Below are positions 35,767 through 46,052 of a stretch of DNA of 64,000 nt, in pieces. Position 1 is the stretch's first letter. Each line of letters opens with the position of its first letter. The notes below the pieces were generated by a model, which was not told the DNA's origin, did no database searches, and was given only the letters and a program-made list of their open reading frames with translations. Origin of the DNA: Nitrosomonas sp. Is79A3 (GTDB taxonomy: Bacteria > Pseudomonadota > Gammaproteobacteria > Burkholderiales > Nitrosomonadaceae); NCBI RefSeq assembly GCF_000219585.1, contig NC_015731.1:434001-498000 (forward strand), read 5' to 3'. The translations under genes and the position numbers were made by a program.

Positions 35767-36465
35767 TCATAAAATTAATTCAGATATTTCCGAATTTAAT
35801 TGCTGACACATGAGAAGTGGATCGTTTGCCTGAGTGATTGGCCTGCCGATAACCAAATAATTTGAACCTTTCTGAATAGCCTGCCGTGGTGTTGTAATTC
35901 TTTTTTGATCATCCGCTCGATCATTGAGTGGGCGAATACCGGGCGTGACCAAGCAGAAGTCTTCTCCAATTTGGTGCCGTAGATTTGCTGCTTCCAATGC
36001 AGAACAAACCACGCCATCTAAAGCACAGTCTTTGGTTAATCGCGCCAGGCGCACTACAATTTGCTCGGGATTGCCTTGTAATCCGATATCGGCGAGGTCG
36101 TTTTCATCCATGCTGGTGAGTAAAGTGACCGCGATTAGTTTGGTTGATCCTTGTGCAATGGCTTCACGAGCCGCTAATAACATTTTTCGCCCGCCCAGCG
36201 CATGGACATTAATCATCCAGACGCCTAAATTAGCCGCAACTTTACAGGCATTGGCAACCGTATTGGGGATATCGTGAAATTTGAGATCCAGAAATATGTC
36301 GAAGCCTTTCAGCATCAGTTTTTCTACCAGATTCGGTCCGGCTGCTGTGAAAAGTTCTTTGCCCACTTTTAGGCGGCAAAAGCGGGGCTCTAGTTTTTCA
36401 GCTAATCTCAACGCATCTTCAGCACTGGAAAAGTCAAGTGCCACTATGATGCGCGGGTTATGCAT
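35767..36465 (-). CDS. pyrF: orotidine 5'-phosphate decarboxylase
   Basis: 232 residues from the ATG at 36465 ([14 protein letters not shown]); the longer frame to 36507 would run into lapA. Catalytic segment [14 protein letters not shown] with the Lys and Asp of the active site, then [12 protein letters not shown], and the phosphate-binding end VTPGIRP and YLVIGRPIT. It makes UMP in the last step of de novo pyrimidine synthesis. It lies ten bases after lapA, the standard betaproteobacterial arrangement. Confidence 0.95.
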   Translation of the reverse strand: MHNPRIIVALDFSSAEDALRLAEKLEPRFCRLKVGKELFTAAGPNLVEKLMLKGFDIFLDLKFHDIPNTVANACKVAANLGVWMINVHALGGRKMLLAAREAIAQGSTKLIAVTLLTSMDENDLADIGLQGNPEQIVVRLARLTKDCALDGVVCSALEAANLRHQIGEDFCLVTPGIRPLNDRADDQKRITTPRQAIQKGSNYLVIGRPITQANDPLLMCQQLNSEISELIL

Positions 36466-36475
36466 GGGAGGTACT

Positions 36476-36685
36476 TTATTTATGGGTGTTACAACGGCAT
36501 CGCACAAAGATTAGGGCGATAAGACTGCCCAGTGCGAAGAATATCAGCAGCGCAACACTTAAAGGAAGCTCGATCGATTTGTCCAGATAATAAAACAATT
36601 CAATTGGTTGTGCATTTTTGGAAGCGAATACAGCAAGAATTACAAAGACTACAATGCGCAAAAACCAAGCGATTATGTTCATCAT
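36476..36685 (-). CDS. lapA: LapA domain (DUF1049) inner membrane protein
   Basis: 69 residues with two membrane helices: [23 protein letters not shown] and [20 protein letters not shown]. The central [20 protein letters not shown] is the family signature. It normally stands before lapB, which helps control LpxC and lipopolysaccharide levels. LapB is absent here; pyrF follows directly. Starts at M36685 or M36682. Confidence 0.85.
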   Translation of the reverse strand: MMNIIAWFLRIVVFVILAVFASKNAQPIELFYYLDKSIELPLSVALLIFFALGSLIALIFVRCRCNTHK

Positions 36686-36862
36686 GATGAGTTTAGCCCA
36701 TATATGTTGATAAATGATTAATTATAAGCTTTACATAAGCTAATTGAATAACAAATTACTAAAACAGAAATGGTCAATTAAGAATTCGATATGACTATGT
36801 ATATTAGAATTATAAATTTTGTAACTTAAATACATTATTTTTTGATCATGCTGCATTAGGTG

Positions 36863-36891
36863 AGAGCACTTCTAATTTTTAGAAGTGCTCT
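36863..36891. terminator. 13-bp hairpin downstream of ihfB
   Basis: AGAGCACTTCTAA pairs perfectly with TTAGAAGTGCTCT around a TTT loop. The T-rich tail is on the plus strand, so for the minus-strand ihfB transcript it may act as a stabilising 3' hairpin more than a classic terminator. Confidence 0.6.
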
Positions 36892-36904
36892 TCCTTTGAT
36901 TCGG

Positions 36905-37201
36905 CTACTTGTTTTTTATATCCTTATAATCAACACGCTCACGCATTTCTTTTCCTGCTTTAAAATGTGGAACATATTTTTCAGGTACTTTGACTTTTTC
37001 GCCTGATTTCGGGTTGCGGCCAATACGCGGAGGTCTATAATTTAAATCAAAACTACCAAAGCCGCGTATTTCTATACGCTGACCTTGAGACAGGCTTTTT
37101 GCCATTGCATCGATAATCGTCTTGACTGAGAGCTCGGCATCTTTGGTGACTAATTGCGGAAAACGTGCCGCTAGTCGGGTAATTAATTCAGATTTTGTCA
37201 T
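36905..37201 (-). CDS. ihfB: integration host factor subunit beta
   Basis: 98 residues. The DNA-bending arm [33 protein letters not shown] has the PxxRNPxTG proline region of [21 protein letters not shown] is the usual beta-subunit start. Immediately follows rpsA (nine-base gap), the conserved order. Confidence 0.95.
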   Translation of the reverse strand: MTKSELITRLAARFPQLVTKDAELSVKTIIDAMAKSLSQGQRIEIRGFGSFDLNYRPPRIGRNPKSGEKVKVPEKYVPHFKAGKEMRERVDYKDIKNK

Positions 37202-37210
37202 GAATTTTCC

Positions 37211-38923
37211 TTATTGCTCTGTGTTCTTACTATCCATTTTAGCTTTTAGTAAAGCACCCAAGCTGGTTGTTCCAGCATTAACAGGTGTTTTAATTTTTTG
37301 CATGGCACTGGATTCATCTGATTTATCTTTTGCCTTAATCGAAAGATTAATGGTGCGATTTTTGCGATCCACATTGATAATCATAGTCTCGACCTTATCG
37401 CCTTCTTTCAAGTGAGTGCGTATGTCTTCGACGCGGTCGCGTGAGACTTCGGATGCGCGCAAGTAGCCTTCTACTTCGTTAGTCAGCGCGATTACAGCAC
37501 CTTTGGCGTCAATAGACTTCACAGTGCCTTCAATAATGCTGTTTTTATCGTGTTCTGCGACAAAGCTGGTGAAAGGATCACCTTCCATTTGCTTGATACC
37601 TAGTGAAATACGTTCACGTTCAACGTCGATGGAGAGAATAATCGCTTCTATCTCATCACCTTTTTTATAATTAAGCACGGCTTCTTCACCAGGGTGATTC
37701 CAAGATAAATCAGATAAATGCACAAGACCGTCAATATTGCCGGGTAAACCGATGAACACACCAAAATCTGTAATGGATTTAATTTGTCCACGAACCTTAT
37801 CGCCTTTCTCATGATTTGCGGAAAATTCTTCCCACGGATTGGTTTGGCATTGTTTCATACCCAATGAGATGCGGCGGCGTTCTTCATCAATCTCAAGAAT
37901 CATTACTTCAACTTCATCGCCCAATTGAACAATCTTGGATGGATAAACGTTTTTGTTGGTCCAATCCATTTCAGATACATGCACTAACCCTTCAATGCCC
38001 TGTTCGATTTCGATAAAAGCACCGTAATCGGTTAAATTGGTTACTTTGCCAAATAGACGGGTGCGTGCTGGATAACGCCGTGACAGTCCTACCCATGGAT
38101 CTTCACTGAGTTGTTTCATGCCTAATGAAACACGATTCTTTTCCTGATCAAACTTGAGTACTTTGGCGGTAACCTCATCGCCGATATTGACCACCTCGGA
38201 TGGGTGCTTAACGCGACGCCATGCCAAGTCGGTAATATGCAGCAGCCCGTCAATTCCGCCCAGATCAACGAATGCGCCATAATCAGTAATATTTTTGACT
38301 ACACCTTGAACAACCGAACCTTCCTGCAGGTTGGACAATAAGGTTTCACGATCTGCACCTTGTGTCGCTTCCAGAACCGCGCGGCGTGATACCACTACAT
38401 TATTACGCTTGCGATCAAGTTTGATGACTTTGAATTCCATTTCCTTATTTTCATAAGGTGTAGTGTCCTTGACGGGGCGGATATCCACTAGCGAGCCAGG
38501 CAGAAACGCACGAATGCCATTGATCATAGCAGTCAAGCCGCCTTTTACTTTACCATTAACCATTCCGGTCACAATCTTGCCGCTTTCCATCGCTTCTTCA
38601 AGATCATGCCAAGCGGTCAGGCGTTTAGCTTTATCACGTGAAAGGTGTGTTTCTCCATAGCCGTCTTCCAGAGATTCAATGGCGACACTGATAAAATCAC
38701 CCGGCTTAACTTCAATTTCACCGCGATCATTTTTAAATTCTTCGATAGGAATGTAACTTTCGGATTTAAGGCCAGCGTTGACAACAACGATATTGTAGTC
38801 AACACGGACAACTTCGGCGGTGATTACTTCACCGGTCCGCATTTCCTGGCGTGTAAGACTTTCTTCAAAAAGTGCGGCAAAACTTTCGGGGGATTTCTGG
38901 GTTGCAGTGGCAGCTGTAGTCAT
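37211..38923 (-). CDS. rpsA: 30S ribosomal protein S1
   Basis: 570 residues from the ATG at 38923 ([23 protein letters not shown]); the frame is open 15 codons further up but only MTTA matches the family start. Six S1 RNA-binding repeats are visible (for example [64 protein letters not shown]). It brings mRNA to the ribosome. A short acidic/polar C-tail follows repeat six. Lies between cmk and ihfB. Confidence 0.95.
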   Translation of the reverse strand: MTTAATATQKSPESFAALFEESLTRQEMRTGEVITAEVVRVDYNIVVVNAGLKSESYIPIEEFKNDRGEIEVKPGDFISVAIESLEDGYGETHLSRDKAKRLTAWHDLEEAMESGKIVTGMVNGKVKGGLTAMINGIRAFLPGSLVDIRPVKDTTPYENKEMEFKVIKLDRKRNNVVVSRRAVLEATQGADRETLLSNLQEGSVVQGVVKNITDYGAFVDLGGIDGLLHITDLAWRRVKHPSEVVNIGDEVTAKVLKFDQEKNRVSLGMKQLSEDPWVGLSRRYPARTRLFGKVTNLTDYGAFIEIEQGIEGLVHVSEMDWTNKNVYPSKIVQLGDEVEVMILEIDEERRRISLGMKQCQTNPWEEFSANHEKGDKVRGQIKSITDFGVFIGLPGNIDGLVHLSDLSWNHPGEEAVLNYKKGDEIEAIILSIDVERERISLGIKQMEGDPFTSFVAEHDKNSIIEGTVKSIDAKGAVIALTNEVEGYLRASEVSRDRVEDIRTHLKEGDKVETMIINVDRKNRTINLSIKAKDKSDESSAMQKIKTPVNAGTTSLGALLKAKMDSKNTEQ

Positions 38924-39049
38924 TATAAAAAATACCTGATTGATCATTCCGGCTGGATGAATATCCAACGGACTGGGTTAATTAATAAAATGTTTGAATA
39001 ATAAACTTATTTTATCTTCTTTAAAGACAGAAGATAAAGAATGCTGTTA

Positions 39050-39739
39050 TTACTTATCCAAACGCGGGTTTTTTGCAGAGATTATATTATACCAGGAGAG
39101 AACGGCATCTTGTGCCTGGGATATGGTAAGTGAAGTCGTATCAAGCAGTTGTGCATCAGCACCCTGTTGCAAGGGCGCTATGCTGCGATTGCTATCGCGT
39201 TCATCACGTTTCTTGATATCCTGCAATAAGTCTGAGATATTAGCATTTATTCCTTTCTCTTTCAACTGCTTATATCTTCTTTGTGCGCGAACTTCCGCGC
39301 TAGCAGTTAAAAATATTTTGAGAATGGCATCGGGAAAGATAACGGACCCCATGTCACGGCCATCCGTAACCAATCCGGGTGGCTGACAGAATGCACGCTG
39401 GCGATCGGTTAGCGCTTCACGAACCTGTGGATGGGCAGCTATTTGTGAAGCCAAGAGGCCGCATTGCTCTGCCCGGATAGCGTCAGTGACAATTGTGCCA
39501 TCTAAATAAATATCTTCATTCTTAAACACTACATTCAGGTTTCTGGCGATTTCGGCGAGTTGATCAGTATTGTGAATGTTAGTGTGCGACTGCATTGTTT
39601 TCAAAGCAACCAGACGATACAGCGCGCCACTGTCGAGGTAATGGAAGCCGAGCTTTTTAGCGACCAATTGGGCAATGGTGCCTTTGCCGGATGCTGATGG
39701 GCCATCTATGGCGATAACTGGAATTTTATAAGTATCCAT
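39050..39739 (-). CDS. cmk: cytidylate kinase
   Basis: 229 residues. P-loop IDGPSASGKGTIAQLVAKKLGFHYLDSGALYR near the start, NMP-binding segments TDAIRAEQCGLLASQIA, VTDGRDMGSVIFPDA with the conserved GRDxGTVVFPxA region, and a lid KKRDERDSNR. Phosphorylates CMP and dCMP. Between aroA and rpsA as in most proteobacteria. Confidence 0.95.
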   Translation of the reverse strand: MDTYKIPVIAIDGPSASGKGTIAQLVAKKLGFHYLDSGALYRLVALKTMQSHTNIHNTDQLAEIARNLNVVFKNEDIYLDGTIVTDAIRAEQCGLLASQIAAHPQVREALTDRQRAFCQPPGLVTDGRDMGSVIFPDAILKIFLTASAEVRAQRRYKQLKEKGINANISDLLQDIKKRDERDSNRSIAPLQQGADAQLLDTTSLTISQAQDAVLSWYNIISAKNPRLDK

Positions 39740-39759
39740 TAAACAGTCTTGTTATCCGG

Positions 39760-41076
39760 TTATTCAGGATGGGCGATTTGTGAAAAAATTTCAAAATAAT
39801 CGGGGAATGTTTTTGCGACACAATCGGGGTCATTGATGCGCACCGGTACTCCTAAAGACGCCAGTGCAAAGCACATGGCCATGCGGTGGTCATCATAAGT
39901 ATCAATTGCTGCATGTGGAGTCAAACCATGGACAGGAGGAGTGATGCGCAAATAATCCACGGCCTCTTCAACAGTTGCGCCTAATTTGCGCAATTCATTT
40001 GACATGGCCGCAAGGCGATCGGTTTCTTTCAAGCGCCAGCTGGCAATATTGCGGAGCGTGGTAGTGCCTTCTGCGAATAATGCGGTGACTGCAAGCGTCA
40101 TGGCGGCATCCGGAATATGGTTGCAATCCAGATCGATGCCATGCAGAAATTTTCCGGAGCGATTGGCTTCTGCGCTGCTTGCTTCAATCCAGTTTTCCCC
40201 CATGGAGATGTGTGCCCCCATCATTTCCAATGCAGCAGCAAAACGAATATCACCTTGCGCACTGTCTCGACCGACTCCCTGGACACGTACCGGGCCATGC
40301 CCAATAGCCCCAGCTGCCAGAAAATAGGAGGCTGAGGAGGCATCACCTTCAATGCTGATATGGCCTGGGCTATAATAATCCTGGCGTGCCGGTATCATAA
40401 ATTTCTGCCAATTGATGTGTTCGACGCGCACACCAAAGCACTGCATTTGTGCAAGCGTTAATTCGATATAGGGTTGCGAGATTAAAGTACCGGATACATT
40501 GATGAAGGAATCTTTTCCGCTGAGTGGCAGCGCCATCAGCAATCCAGTTAGAAATTGACTGGAAACATCGCCTTTTACGGAAACAGAAATGGTGTCACTT
40601 TTTATACGTGAATCGGCCGGTTTGATTTCCAGGGGTGGAAAACCGGGATTGCCCAAGTAAGTGATATTTGAGCCAAATTGGCGTAATGCATCGACCAGAT
40701 CTGCAATGGGCCGCTCATGCATGCGCGACACGCCGGATAACCGGTAATGCCCTTGCATTAAAGACAACACGGCAACTAAAGGCCGGAATGCAGTGCCGGC
40801 ATTGCCGAGAAATAAATCAGCATTTGTAACGGGAAAGGTTCCTCTTTCTCCGGTGATGCAGTAAGCGTTTTTACCTGTCTGTGTGACTGAAACACCCAGT
40901 TTGGTAAGTGCATCCAGCATACGTGCGGTATCATCAGAAGCCAATAAATCATGAATCTGTGTGGTACCTTCGGCCAATGCAGCTAGCAGGAGAATTCGAT
41001 TGGAGATACTTTTTGATCCAGGTAGTTGTACAATGCCCTGAGCATTTTTAGCAAACGGGAGATCAAGCCATTCCAT
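39760..41076 (-). CDS. aroA: 3-phosphoshikimate 1-carboxyvinyltransferase (EPSP synthase)
   Basis: 438 residues from the ATG at 41076 (MEWLDLPFA). Contains [33 protein letters not shown] (the phosphoenolpyruvate site), and [18 protein letters not shown], with [12 protein letters not shown]. Sixth step of the shikimate pathway. The conserved sites look intact. Confidence 0.95.
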   Translation of the reverse strand: MEWLDLPFAKNAQGIVQLPGSKSISNRILLLAALAEGTTQIHDLLASDDTARMLDALTKLGVSVTQTGKNAYCITGERGTFPVTNADLFLGNAGTAFRPLVAVLSLMQGHYRLSGVSRMHERPIADLVDALRQFGSNITYLGNPGFPPLEIKPADSRIKSDTISVSVKGDVSSQFLTGLLMALPLSGKDSFINVSGTLISQPYIELTLAQMQCFGVRVEHINWQKFMIPARQDYYSPGHISIEGDASSASYFLAAGAIGHGPVRVQGVGRDSAQGDIRFAAALEMMGAHISMGENWIEASSAEANRSGKFLHGIDLDCNHIPDAAMTLAVTALFAEGTTTLRNIASWRLKETDRLAAMSNELRKLGATVEEAVDYLRITPPVHGLTPHAAIDTYDDHRMAMCFALASLGVPVRINDPDCVAKTFPDYFEIFSQIAHPE

Positions 41077-41370
41077 GATGTATGCAGTAGTAAAAATTGT
41101 GAGATGATATCCCATAAAAACACTCAGAGCGTAATTTTATTGATCTCTGGGAGTGTTGGATCCGGCTGGAGTTTCTTGAGTTAATCCGCTAAATTTGGAA
41201 AAATCTTTATTTAACTATCTTGTTTAGGGTAATCTATTGCAGTAAATTTGCTAGCGCAAGAATACATTATGAGCTTAAAGCACTTTTAAGAGCTATTTGC
41301 TATCTAATGCTGGAGTAAATTGGTGCAGTAAGATTTTCGTACTATTTTTAAAAAATAAGAGGTTGATTTA

Positions 41371-41619
41371 ATGGAAGATGCAGAAATTGCTTTAATGTTT
41401 TCTTTACTGACTATTCCTGTGGCTATCTGGTTGCAGTTATGGGTAAAAAATCGCAGAGAAAAACGCAGAAATGTTTTAGGTGAAGAAGAATTTGAAAACA
41501 CAGCACGGGCATTCACTTCTATCATTTTAGAGGGCACTGCCATTGTGGGAGGGCTCATCATGATTATTATGGGGTCCGGAGGGGTAATTAAGTACGTTCT
41601 CAACTTTTATGCTTCGTGA
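41371..41619 (+). CDS. small membrane protein of unknown function
   Basis: 82 residues, with AGAGG eight bases before the ATG. Two hydrophobic segments (LMFSLLTIPVAIWLQLWV and GTAIVGGLIMIIMGSGGVI) flank a basic/acidic loop (KNRREKRRNVLGEEEFE). The family is not recognised. It is a lone gene on the plus strand among minus-strand genes. Confidence 0.65.
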   Translation: MEDAEIALMFSLLTIPVAIWLQLWVKNRREKRRNVLGEEEFENTARAFTSIILEGTAIVGGLIMIIMGSGGVIKYVLNFYAS

Positions 41620-41643
41620 TCTCTGAACTTATTGGTAAAAATG

Positions 41644-41677
41644 GACATTCGGAGTGATCAAACGATGCCCGAATGTC
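41644..41677. terminator. hairpin between convergent genes
   Basis: GACATTCGG (41644-41652) pairs with CCGAATGTC (41669-41677), followed on the plus strand by TTTCCT. Shared stop for the small membrane protein and topB. Confidence 0.55.
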
Positions 41678-41735
41678 TTTCCTGTGGAGCACGCTTGTAA
41701 GTTTCCCGGCAAAAGAAAAACACTTGGTTATTTTG

Positions 41736-44246
41736 CTACGAAGCGGCTTTGCTCGCTGTTTTGCCTTTAGACTGTTTTGTTTTTGTTTCAGTTGTTTTCT
41801 TGGGAGCTTTCTGCTCAAACTCAAATCCTATTTTTCCGTCAGCATTTCTGACCAAGTAAGCTGAAAAAGGTCTGCCTTTTTTGGAAATGAATTTTGTGAG
41901 CAGGTCTGTTTTTCCGGTTTCAAGTAATTTGGTAATCTGTTCGCGCTCTATCGGGCGTGTAAGGATAATTTTTCCTGTTTTAAAATTGCATGTGCGAGTT
42001 GCTCCGACGGATTTCTCACATACATACTGCAGGCCATGTTCATAAACTGCATGATTGCATTTTGGGCATTTTCCCAAGGCGACTTGATTGCTGAAGTCGA
42101 CTTCTTCATGATTCTCGTCGTTATTGCCGAAATCAAATTTCATTTCATAAGTGTCAGTAAGCTTGATGATGGCATTAAACGACTGCCCCATTTTGCTCCG
42201 GAAACCTTGAAGTGGCCCTACTTCGCGCTGGGTAATCAAAGTTTCCATTTCATCAATCTCAAATTGACGTCCGGCCAGAATTTTCCAGAGTGCAAAGTCA
42301 CATTTTTGGCACTGGAATTTTTTATAGGTTTCATGCACGATACCACCACATTTGGGGCAGGGGGATTTAAGTAAGGAGAAATCTCCCGCAATGGTTTCCC
42401 CGCGGTGAGTTTTGGCTTGCTCCACAATATGGCTTGTCATTGCGGCGATTTTTTCCATGAACGCGGTGCGTTTTAGGTGACCTTGCTCAATCTGACGTAA
42501 CTGAAATTCCCAGTTACCTGTTAATTCGGGTGAAATAAGTTCTGGAATCTTAAGGCCACGTAATAATGTGATTAACGAAAAAGCTTTGGCAGTCGGGTGA
42601 AGCTCGCGTCCTACACGTTGTAGATAATTTTCAAACACCAGACCCTCGATGATGGCTGCGCGTGTTGCTGGCGTGCCCAAACCTTTTGCACTCATGGCTG
42701 CACGCAACTCTTCATCTTCAACGAGTTTCCCTGCGCCTTCCATGGCAGAAAGTAATGTCGCTTCATTAAATCTTGCGGGCGGACGAGTTTGATTAGCGAT
42801 CACGTTAATTTCTTCTGTGATAACCGATTCACCTGGGGTGATTGCGGCGAGTGTTGTATCATCTTCCAGATCATCCAATTTGGCTGACTTGCCATATACC
42901 GCCTGCCAACCCGGATTAACCATGACTTTCCCTTCGGTTCTAAAAGGTTCGTTTTCAACCCGGGTAATGCGGGTGGTAATCAGAAATTCGGCGGCGGGAA
43001 AGAAAATAGCCAAAAAACGTTTGGTAACCAGATCATATATTTTTGCTTCGGCTTCGTTTAATTTGGCCGGATTTAATGAAGTGGGAATAATGGCAAAGTG
43101 ATCTGAAATCTTAGCATTGTTGAAAATACGTTTGTTTGGAATTACCCAGTTTGAAGCCAGGATCTGTTGGGCAAATTTTCCATAATCCGTATTTCCCAGG
43201 CTTTGTACAGTATCTTTAACGGTGGCGATATAGTCTTCCGGAAGTGCACGTGAATCCGTTCGCGGGTAAGTCAATACTTTATGTTTTTCATATAATGCCT
43301 GAGCCAGCCCGAGTGTTGTTTTGGCAGAAAAGCCAAAGCGGCTATTGGCCTCTCGCTGTAAGCTGGTCAGATCATAAAGCAATGGACAGATTTCTTTGCT
43401 TGGTTTGCTTTCTTCATTGACTTGACCGGGCTTTCCCTGGCATTTGTCACGAATGACCTCGGCTTTCTTCTGTTCCCAGAGCCTTTCAGGCTTTAATTCT
43501 TGATTGACCTTATCCTTGCTGAATTTTTCATCAAACCACTTACCATTATAGTTGCCATTGCTGGCTGCAAACGTAGCATGAATTTCCCAATAATCCTGAG
43601 GACGGAATTTTTTGATTTTTTCTTCACGCTCGACAAGAATTGCTAATGTAGGTGTCTGTACCCGTCCAACAGTGGTTTTATGAAAACCCCCTTCCTGGGA
43701 ATTAAAGGCAGTCATGGCGCGCGTACCATTAATTCCGACCAGCCAATCTGACTCTGAGCGGCTGACTGCGGCTTCAGCCAGAGATTGTACTTCTGAGTTA
43801 TCCAGTAATTTAGTAAACCCTTCCCGGATTGCATCGGGAGTCATGGATTGCAACCAAAGGCGTTTGACCGGTTTATTGGTGCCGACATGGCGCAGGATAT
43901 AATAAAAAATGAGCTCACCTTCACGTCCTGCATCACATGCATTGATAAGAGTATCTATATCTTTACGCTTGATAAGTTTGCTGAGTAATTTTAAACGTGA
44001 GGAGGTTTTCTCAATTGGATTCAAATCAAAATGCGGCGGAATAACCGGCAGATTTGCAAAACTCCATTTGCCGCGTTTTACTTCATATTCTTCCGGAATG
44101 GCCAATTCGAGCAAATGACCTACTGCCGAAGATACGACATACTGGTCGTTTTCGAAGTAATCAGTGTGTTTGGTAAAGTTACCCAATACCCTTGCGATAT
44201 CTGCTGCAACAGAAGGTTTCTCAGCAATAATCAGAGATTTACTCAT
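41736..44246 (-). CDS. topB: DNA topoisomerase III
   Basis: 836 residues from the ATG at 44246 (MSKSLIIAEKPSVAADIARVLG), with GGGAA five to eight bases before it. Toprim domain with INACDAGREGELIFYYI, active-site tyrosine in YPRTDSRALP, DYWEIHATF and GTPATRAAIIEGL. The C-terminal third carries zinc clusters (CPKCGGIVHE..CQKC and CPKCNHAVYE..CEK) and a Lys/Thr-rich end (KKTTETKTKQSKGKTASK). Type IA enzyme that decatenates and relaxes DNA. Betaproteobacterial position next to smg and dprA. Confidence 0.92.
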   Translation of the reverse strand: MSKSLIIAEKPSVAADIARVLGNFTKHTDYFENDQYVVSSAVGHLLELAIPEEYEVKRGKWSFANLPVIPPHFDLNPIEKTSSRLKLLSKLIKRKDIDTLINACDAGREGELIFYYILRHVGTNKPVKRLWLQSMTPDAIREGFTKLLDNSEVQSLAEAAVSRSESDWLVGINGTRAMTAFNSQEGGFHKTTVGRVQTPTLAILVEREEKIKKFRPQDYWEIHATFAASNGNYNGKWFDEKFSKDKVNQELKPERLWEQKKAEVIRDKCQGKPGQVNEESKPSKEICPLLYDLTSLQREANSRFGFSAKTTLGLAQALYEKHKVLTYPRTDSRALPEDYIATVKDTVQSLGNTDYGKFAQQILASNWVIPNKRIFNNAKISDHFAIIPTSLNPAKLNEAEAKIYDLVTKRFLAIFFPAAEFLITTRITRVENEPFRTEGKVMVNPGWQAVYGKSAKLDDLEDDTTLAAITPGESVITEEINVIANQTRPPARFNEATLLSAMEGAGKLVEDEELRAAMSAKGLGTPATRAAIIEGLVFENYLQRVGRELHPTAKAFSLITLLRGLKIPELISPELTGNWEFQLRQIEQGHLKRTAFMEKIAAMTSHIVEQAKTHRGETIAGDFSLLKSPCPKCGGIVHETYKKFQCQKCDFALWKILAGRQFEIDEMETLITQREVGPLQGFRSKMGQSFNAIIKLTDTYEMKFDFGNNDENHEEVDFSNQVALGKCPKCNHAVYEHGLQYVCEKSVGATRTCNFKTGKIILTRPIEREQITKLLETGKTDLLTKFISKKGRPFSAYLVRNADGKIGFEFEQKAPKKTTETKTKQSKGKTASKAAS

Positions 44247-44410
44247 GAATTTCCCGGGAAAAGCCACTGATCGCTGATGTGAAATTAGGCATGTTTGTTA
44301 TGGCTGAGTGTTTATTTTGAATTGGGGTTGCAAGCATATATGATGAGTGTATTGGACATACGCACGCCAAGCGCTCGTCCGTTATGACTAAATAAAGATT
44401 GTGATTGGTC

Positions 44411-44869
44411 TTAATGCCGGTAATGAGAATCGCTGACAATCAACAATTTCTCAAGTATGGCATCGTCAGTAAGCTGATTCTGGATCCACAACTCTGTTAA
44501 AACAATCAGTTTGATTTTTTCAAGGCTGGAGGAATCTTCATCCATTGTCAACACACGGTCAATCAACAGTTCCCTTTGTAACGGGTTAATGATGCCAGCC
44601 TGCTCCAGAAAGAAAATGAATCCCCGGCCCTCGGTATCAATCTTTTCCATTTCATACTCTGTAAAACAGCGGAAAGAATCGTTTTCTGCAAAGCTTGCAG
44701 GGTAATTGCCGATATCGTGGCGTGCGAGCTCTGAGAGCCAGTTCAGTGTCTCGTTAATATCTTCATCTGCGAATCCGGCCATAGAGAGTTTGCGAGTCAG
44801 AGTAGCAGAGTCAGGATAACTTCCTGAGTCAAAATAATTTTCAAATAAATAAACGAGTATATCGAACAT
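44411..44869 (-). CDS. smg: Smg family protein (DUF494)
   Basis: 152 residues from the ATG at 44869 (MFDILVYLFENYF); the open frame extends 14 codons upstream without family similarity. Contains LNWLSELARHD, EMEKIDTEGRGFIFFLEQAGI and LLIDRVLTMDEDSSSLEKIKLIVLTELW, all typical of the family. Function unknown; it travels with dprA. Confidence 0.92.
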   Translation of the reverse strand: MFDILVYLFENYFDSGSYPDSATLTRKLSMAGFADEDINETLNWLSELARHDIGNYPASFAENDSFRCFTEYEMEKIDTEGRGFIFFLEQAGIINPLQRELLIDRVLTMDEDSSSLEKIKLIVLTELWIQNQLTDDAILEKLLIVSDSHYRH

Positions 44870-44933
44870 AATTGAGTTTAATAAGTTGCAAGTATGTGTG
44901 CAGACCGGCATTTCTGGTTGATCTTAACCGATG

Positions 44934-46034
44934 TTATTGAATTCTCTGATAACATCCCCCCGGCAAACTGCTGACCTGGCCGTCAAGCTCAAGCGTTAAT
45001 AGCATGGCTGATACAACTTCAGCCGTCAAGCCACTACGGGCGCATAGCGTATTAATATCTACGGCATCATAGCCTAGGTGTTTGAGTAATACGGTATTTT
45101 CAGTTGATTGTCCGGTAGCAAATTCTTTTCTTTTGTCGAGATTTTCATTGCTGATTAATGGAAAATAATTTAATTCATCTAAAATATCTTGTGTGTTTTC
45201 TACCAGTTTCGCACCTTGCTTAATCAGTGCATGGCAGCCTTTTGAGAGTGGTGAATGAATAGAGCCGGGGATCGCCATCACTTCTCGCCCTTGTTCTAAT
45301 GCCTGGCGTGCCGTGATCAGCGATCCGCTTTGTAATGCAGCCTCTACTACCAGACAACCTTGACTCATGCCACTAATAATACGATTCCTGCGCGGGAAAT
45401 TCGTTCCGATGGCGGGTGTGCCGAGAGGAAACTCGGAAATTAGCGCGCCTTCTTTCGCCAGTTTATGCGCTAAAAGATGATTCTTGGCTGGATAAACAAT
45501 ATCCAAACCAGTGCCGATAACAGCGATACTGGCAGCTGCGCCGCGCAAACCTCCTTGATGAGCCGCTGTATCGATACCTAATGCCATACCACTGATGATG
45601 CAGAATCCGGCATTGCTGGCTGCTTCGGAGAAGGCCTCTGCATTGGATAAGCCTTGCGGTGTGGCATTGCGGCTGCCAACGACTGCCAGTGCGGGTTTCC
45701 GCAATAGTTCCCGCTGCCCTTTGAAATAAAGTAAGGGAGGCGGATCGGCAATGTTCAGCAGTTGCGTTGGGTAATCCGAATCAGCCAGAGTAATGACGGC
45801 ATTGGCGGGATCTTCCAGCCATTTAAGCGCACCAGAAATTTTATTGCGATCAGCGCCTTGCTTAATGCGTTTGGCAATTGAGTTTTTTACAATGCGTTCG
45901 AGAGCGGTGATAGGTGTTGAAAGTATTGCCGAAGGACTGCCAAAAGCAATTAAAAGCCTGCGGATGGATTCGCCGCCTAGGCCGTCAATGAGATTAAGAT
46001 TCAACCAAGATTCAATATCCGGTGCGTGTTTCAT
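44934..46034 (-). CDS. dprA: DNA-processing protein DprA
   Basis: 366 residues. N-terminal SAM-like helical part, then the Rossmann-like DprA core: PALAVVGSRNATPQGLSNAEA, GMALGIDTAAHQGGL, VIGTGLDIVYPAKN, SEFPLGTPAIGTNFPRRNRIISG and EQGREVMAIPGSIHSPLSKGCH. The C-terminal 60 residues form a winged-helix-like domain. It loads RecA on incoming single-stranded DNA during natural transformation. Confidence 0.94.
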   Translation of the reverse strand: MKHAPDIESWLNLNLIDGLGGESIRRLLIAFGSPSAILSTPITALERIVKNSIAKRIKQGADRNKISGALKWLEDPANAVITLADSDYPTQLLNIADPPPLLYFKGQRELLRKPALAVVGSRNATPQGLSNAEAFSEAASNAGFCIISGMALGIDTAAHQGGLRGAAASIAVIGTGLDIVYPAKNHLLAHKLAKEGALISEFPLGTPAIGTNFPRRNRIISGMSQGCLVVEAALQSGSLITARQALEQGREVMAIPGSIHSPLSKGCHALIKQGAKLVENTQDILDELNYFPLISNENLDKRKEFATGQSTENTVLLKHLGYDAVDINTLCARSGLTAEVVSAMLLTLELDGQVSSLPGGCYQRIQ

Positions 46035-46052
46035 GAATGTGCAGCATTAATT

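Noticed and set aside
36863-36891. Classic rho-independent terminator for ihfB
   Set aside because: The T-rich tail is on the wrong strand for ihfB, so only a hairpin is claimed with moderate confidence.
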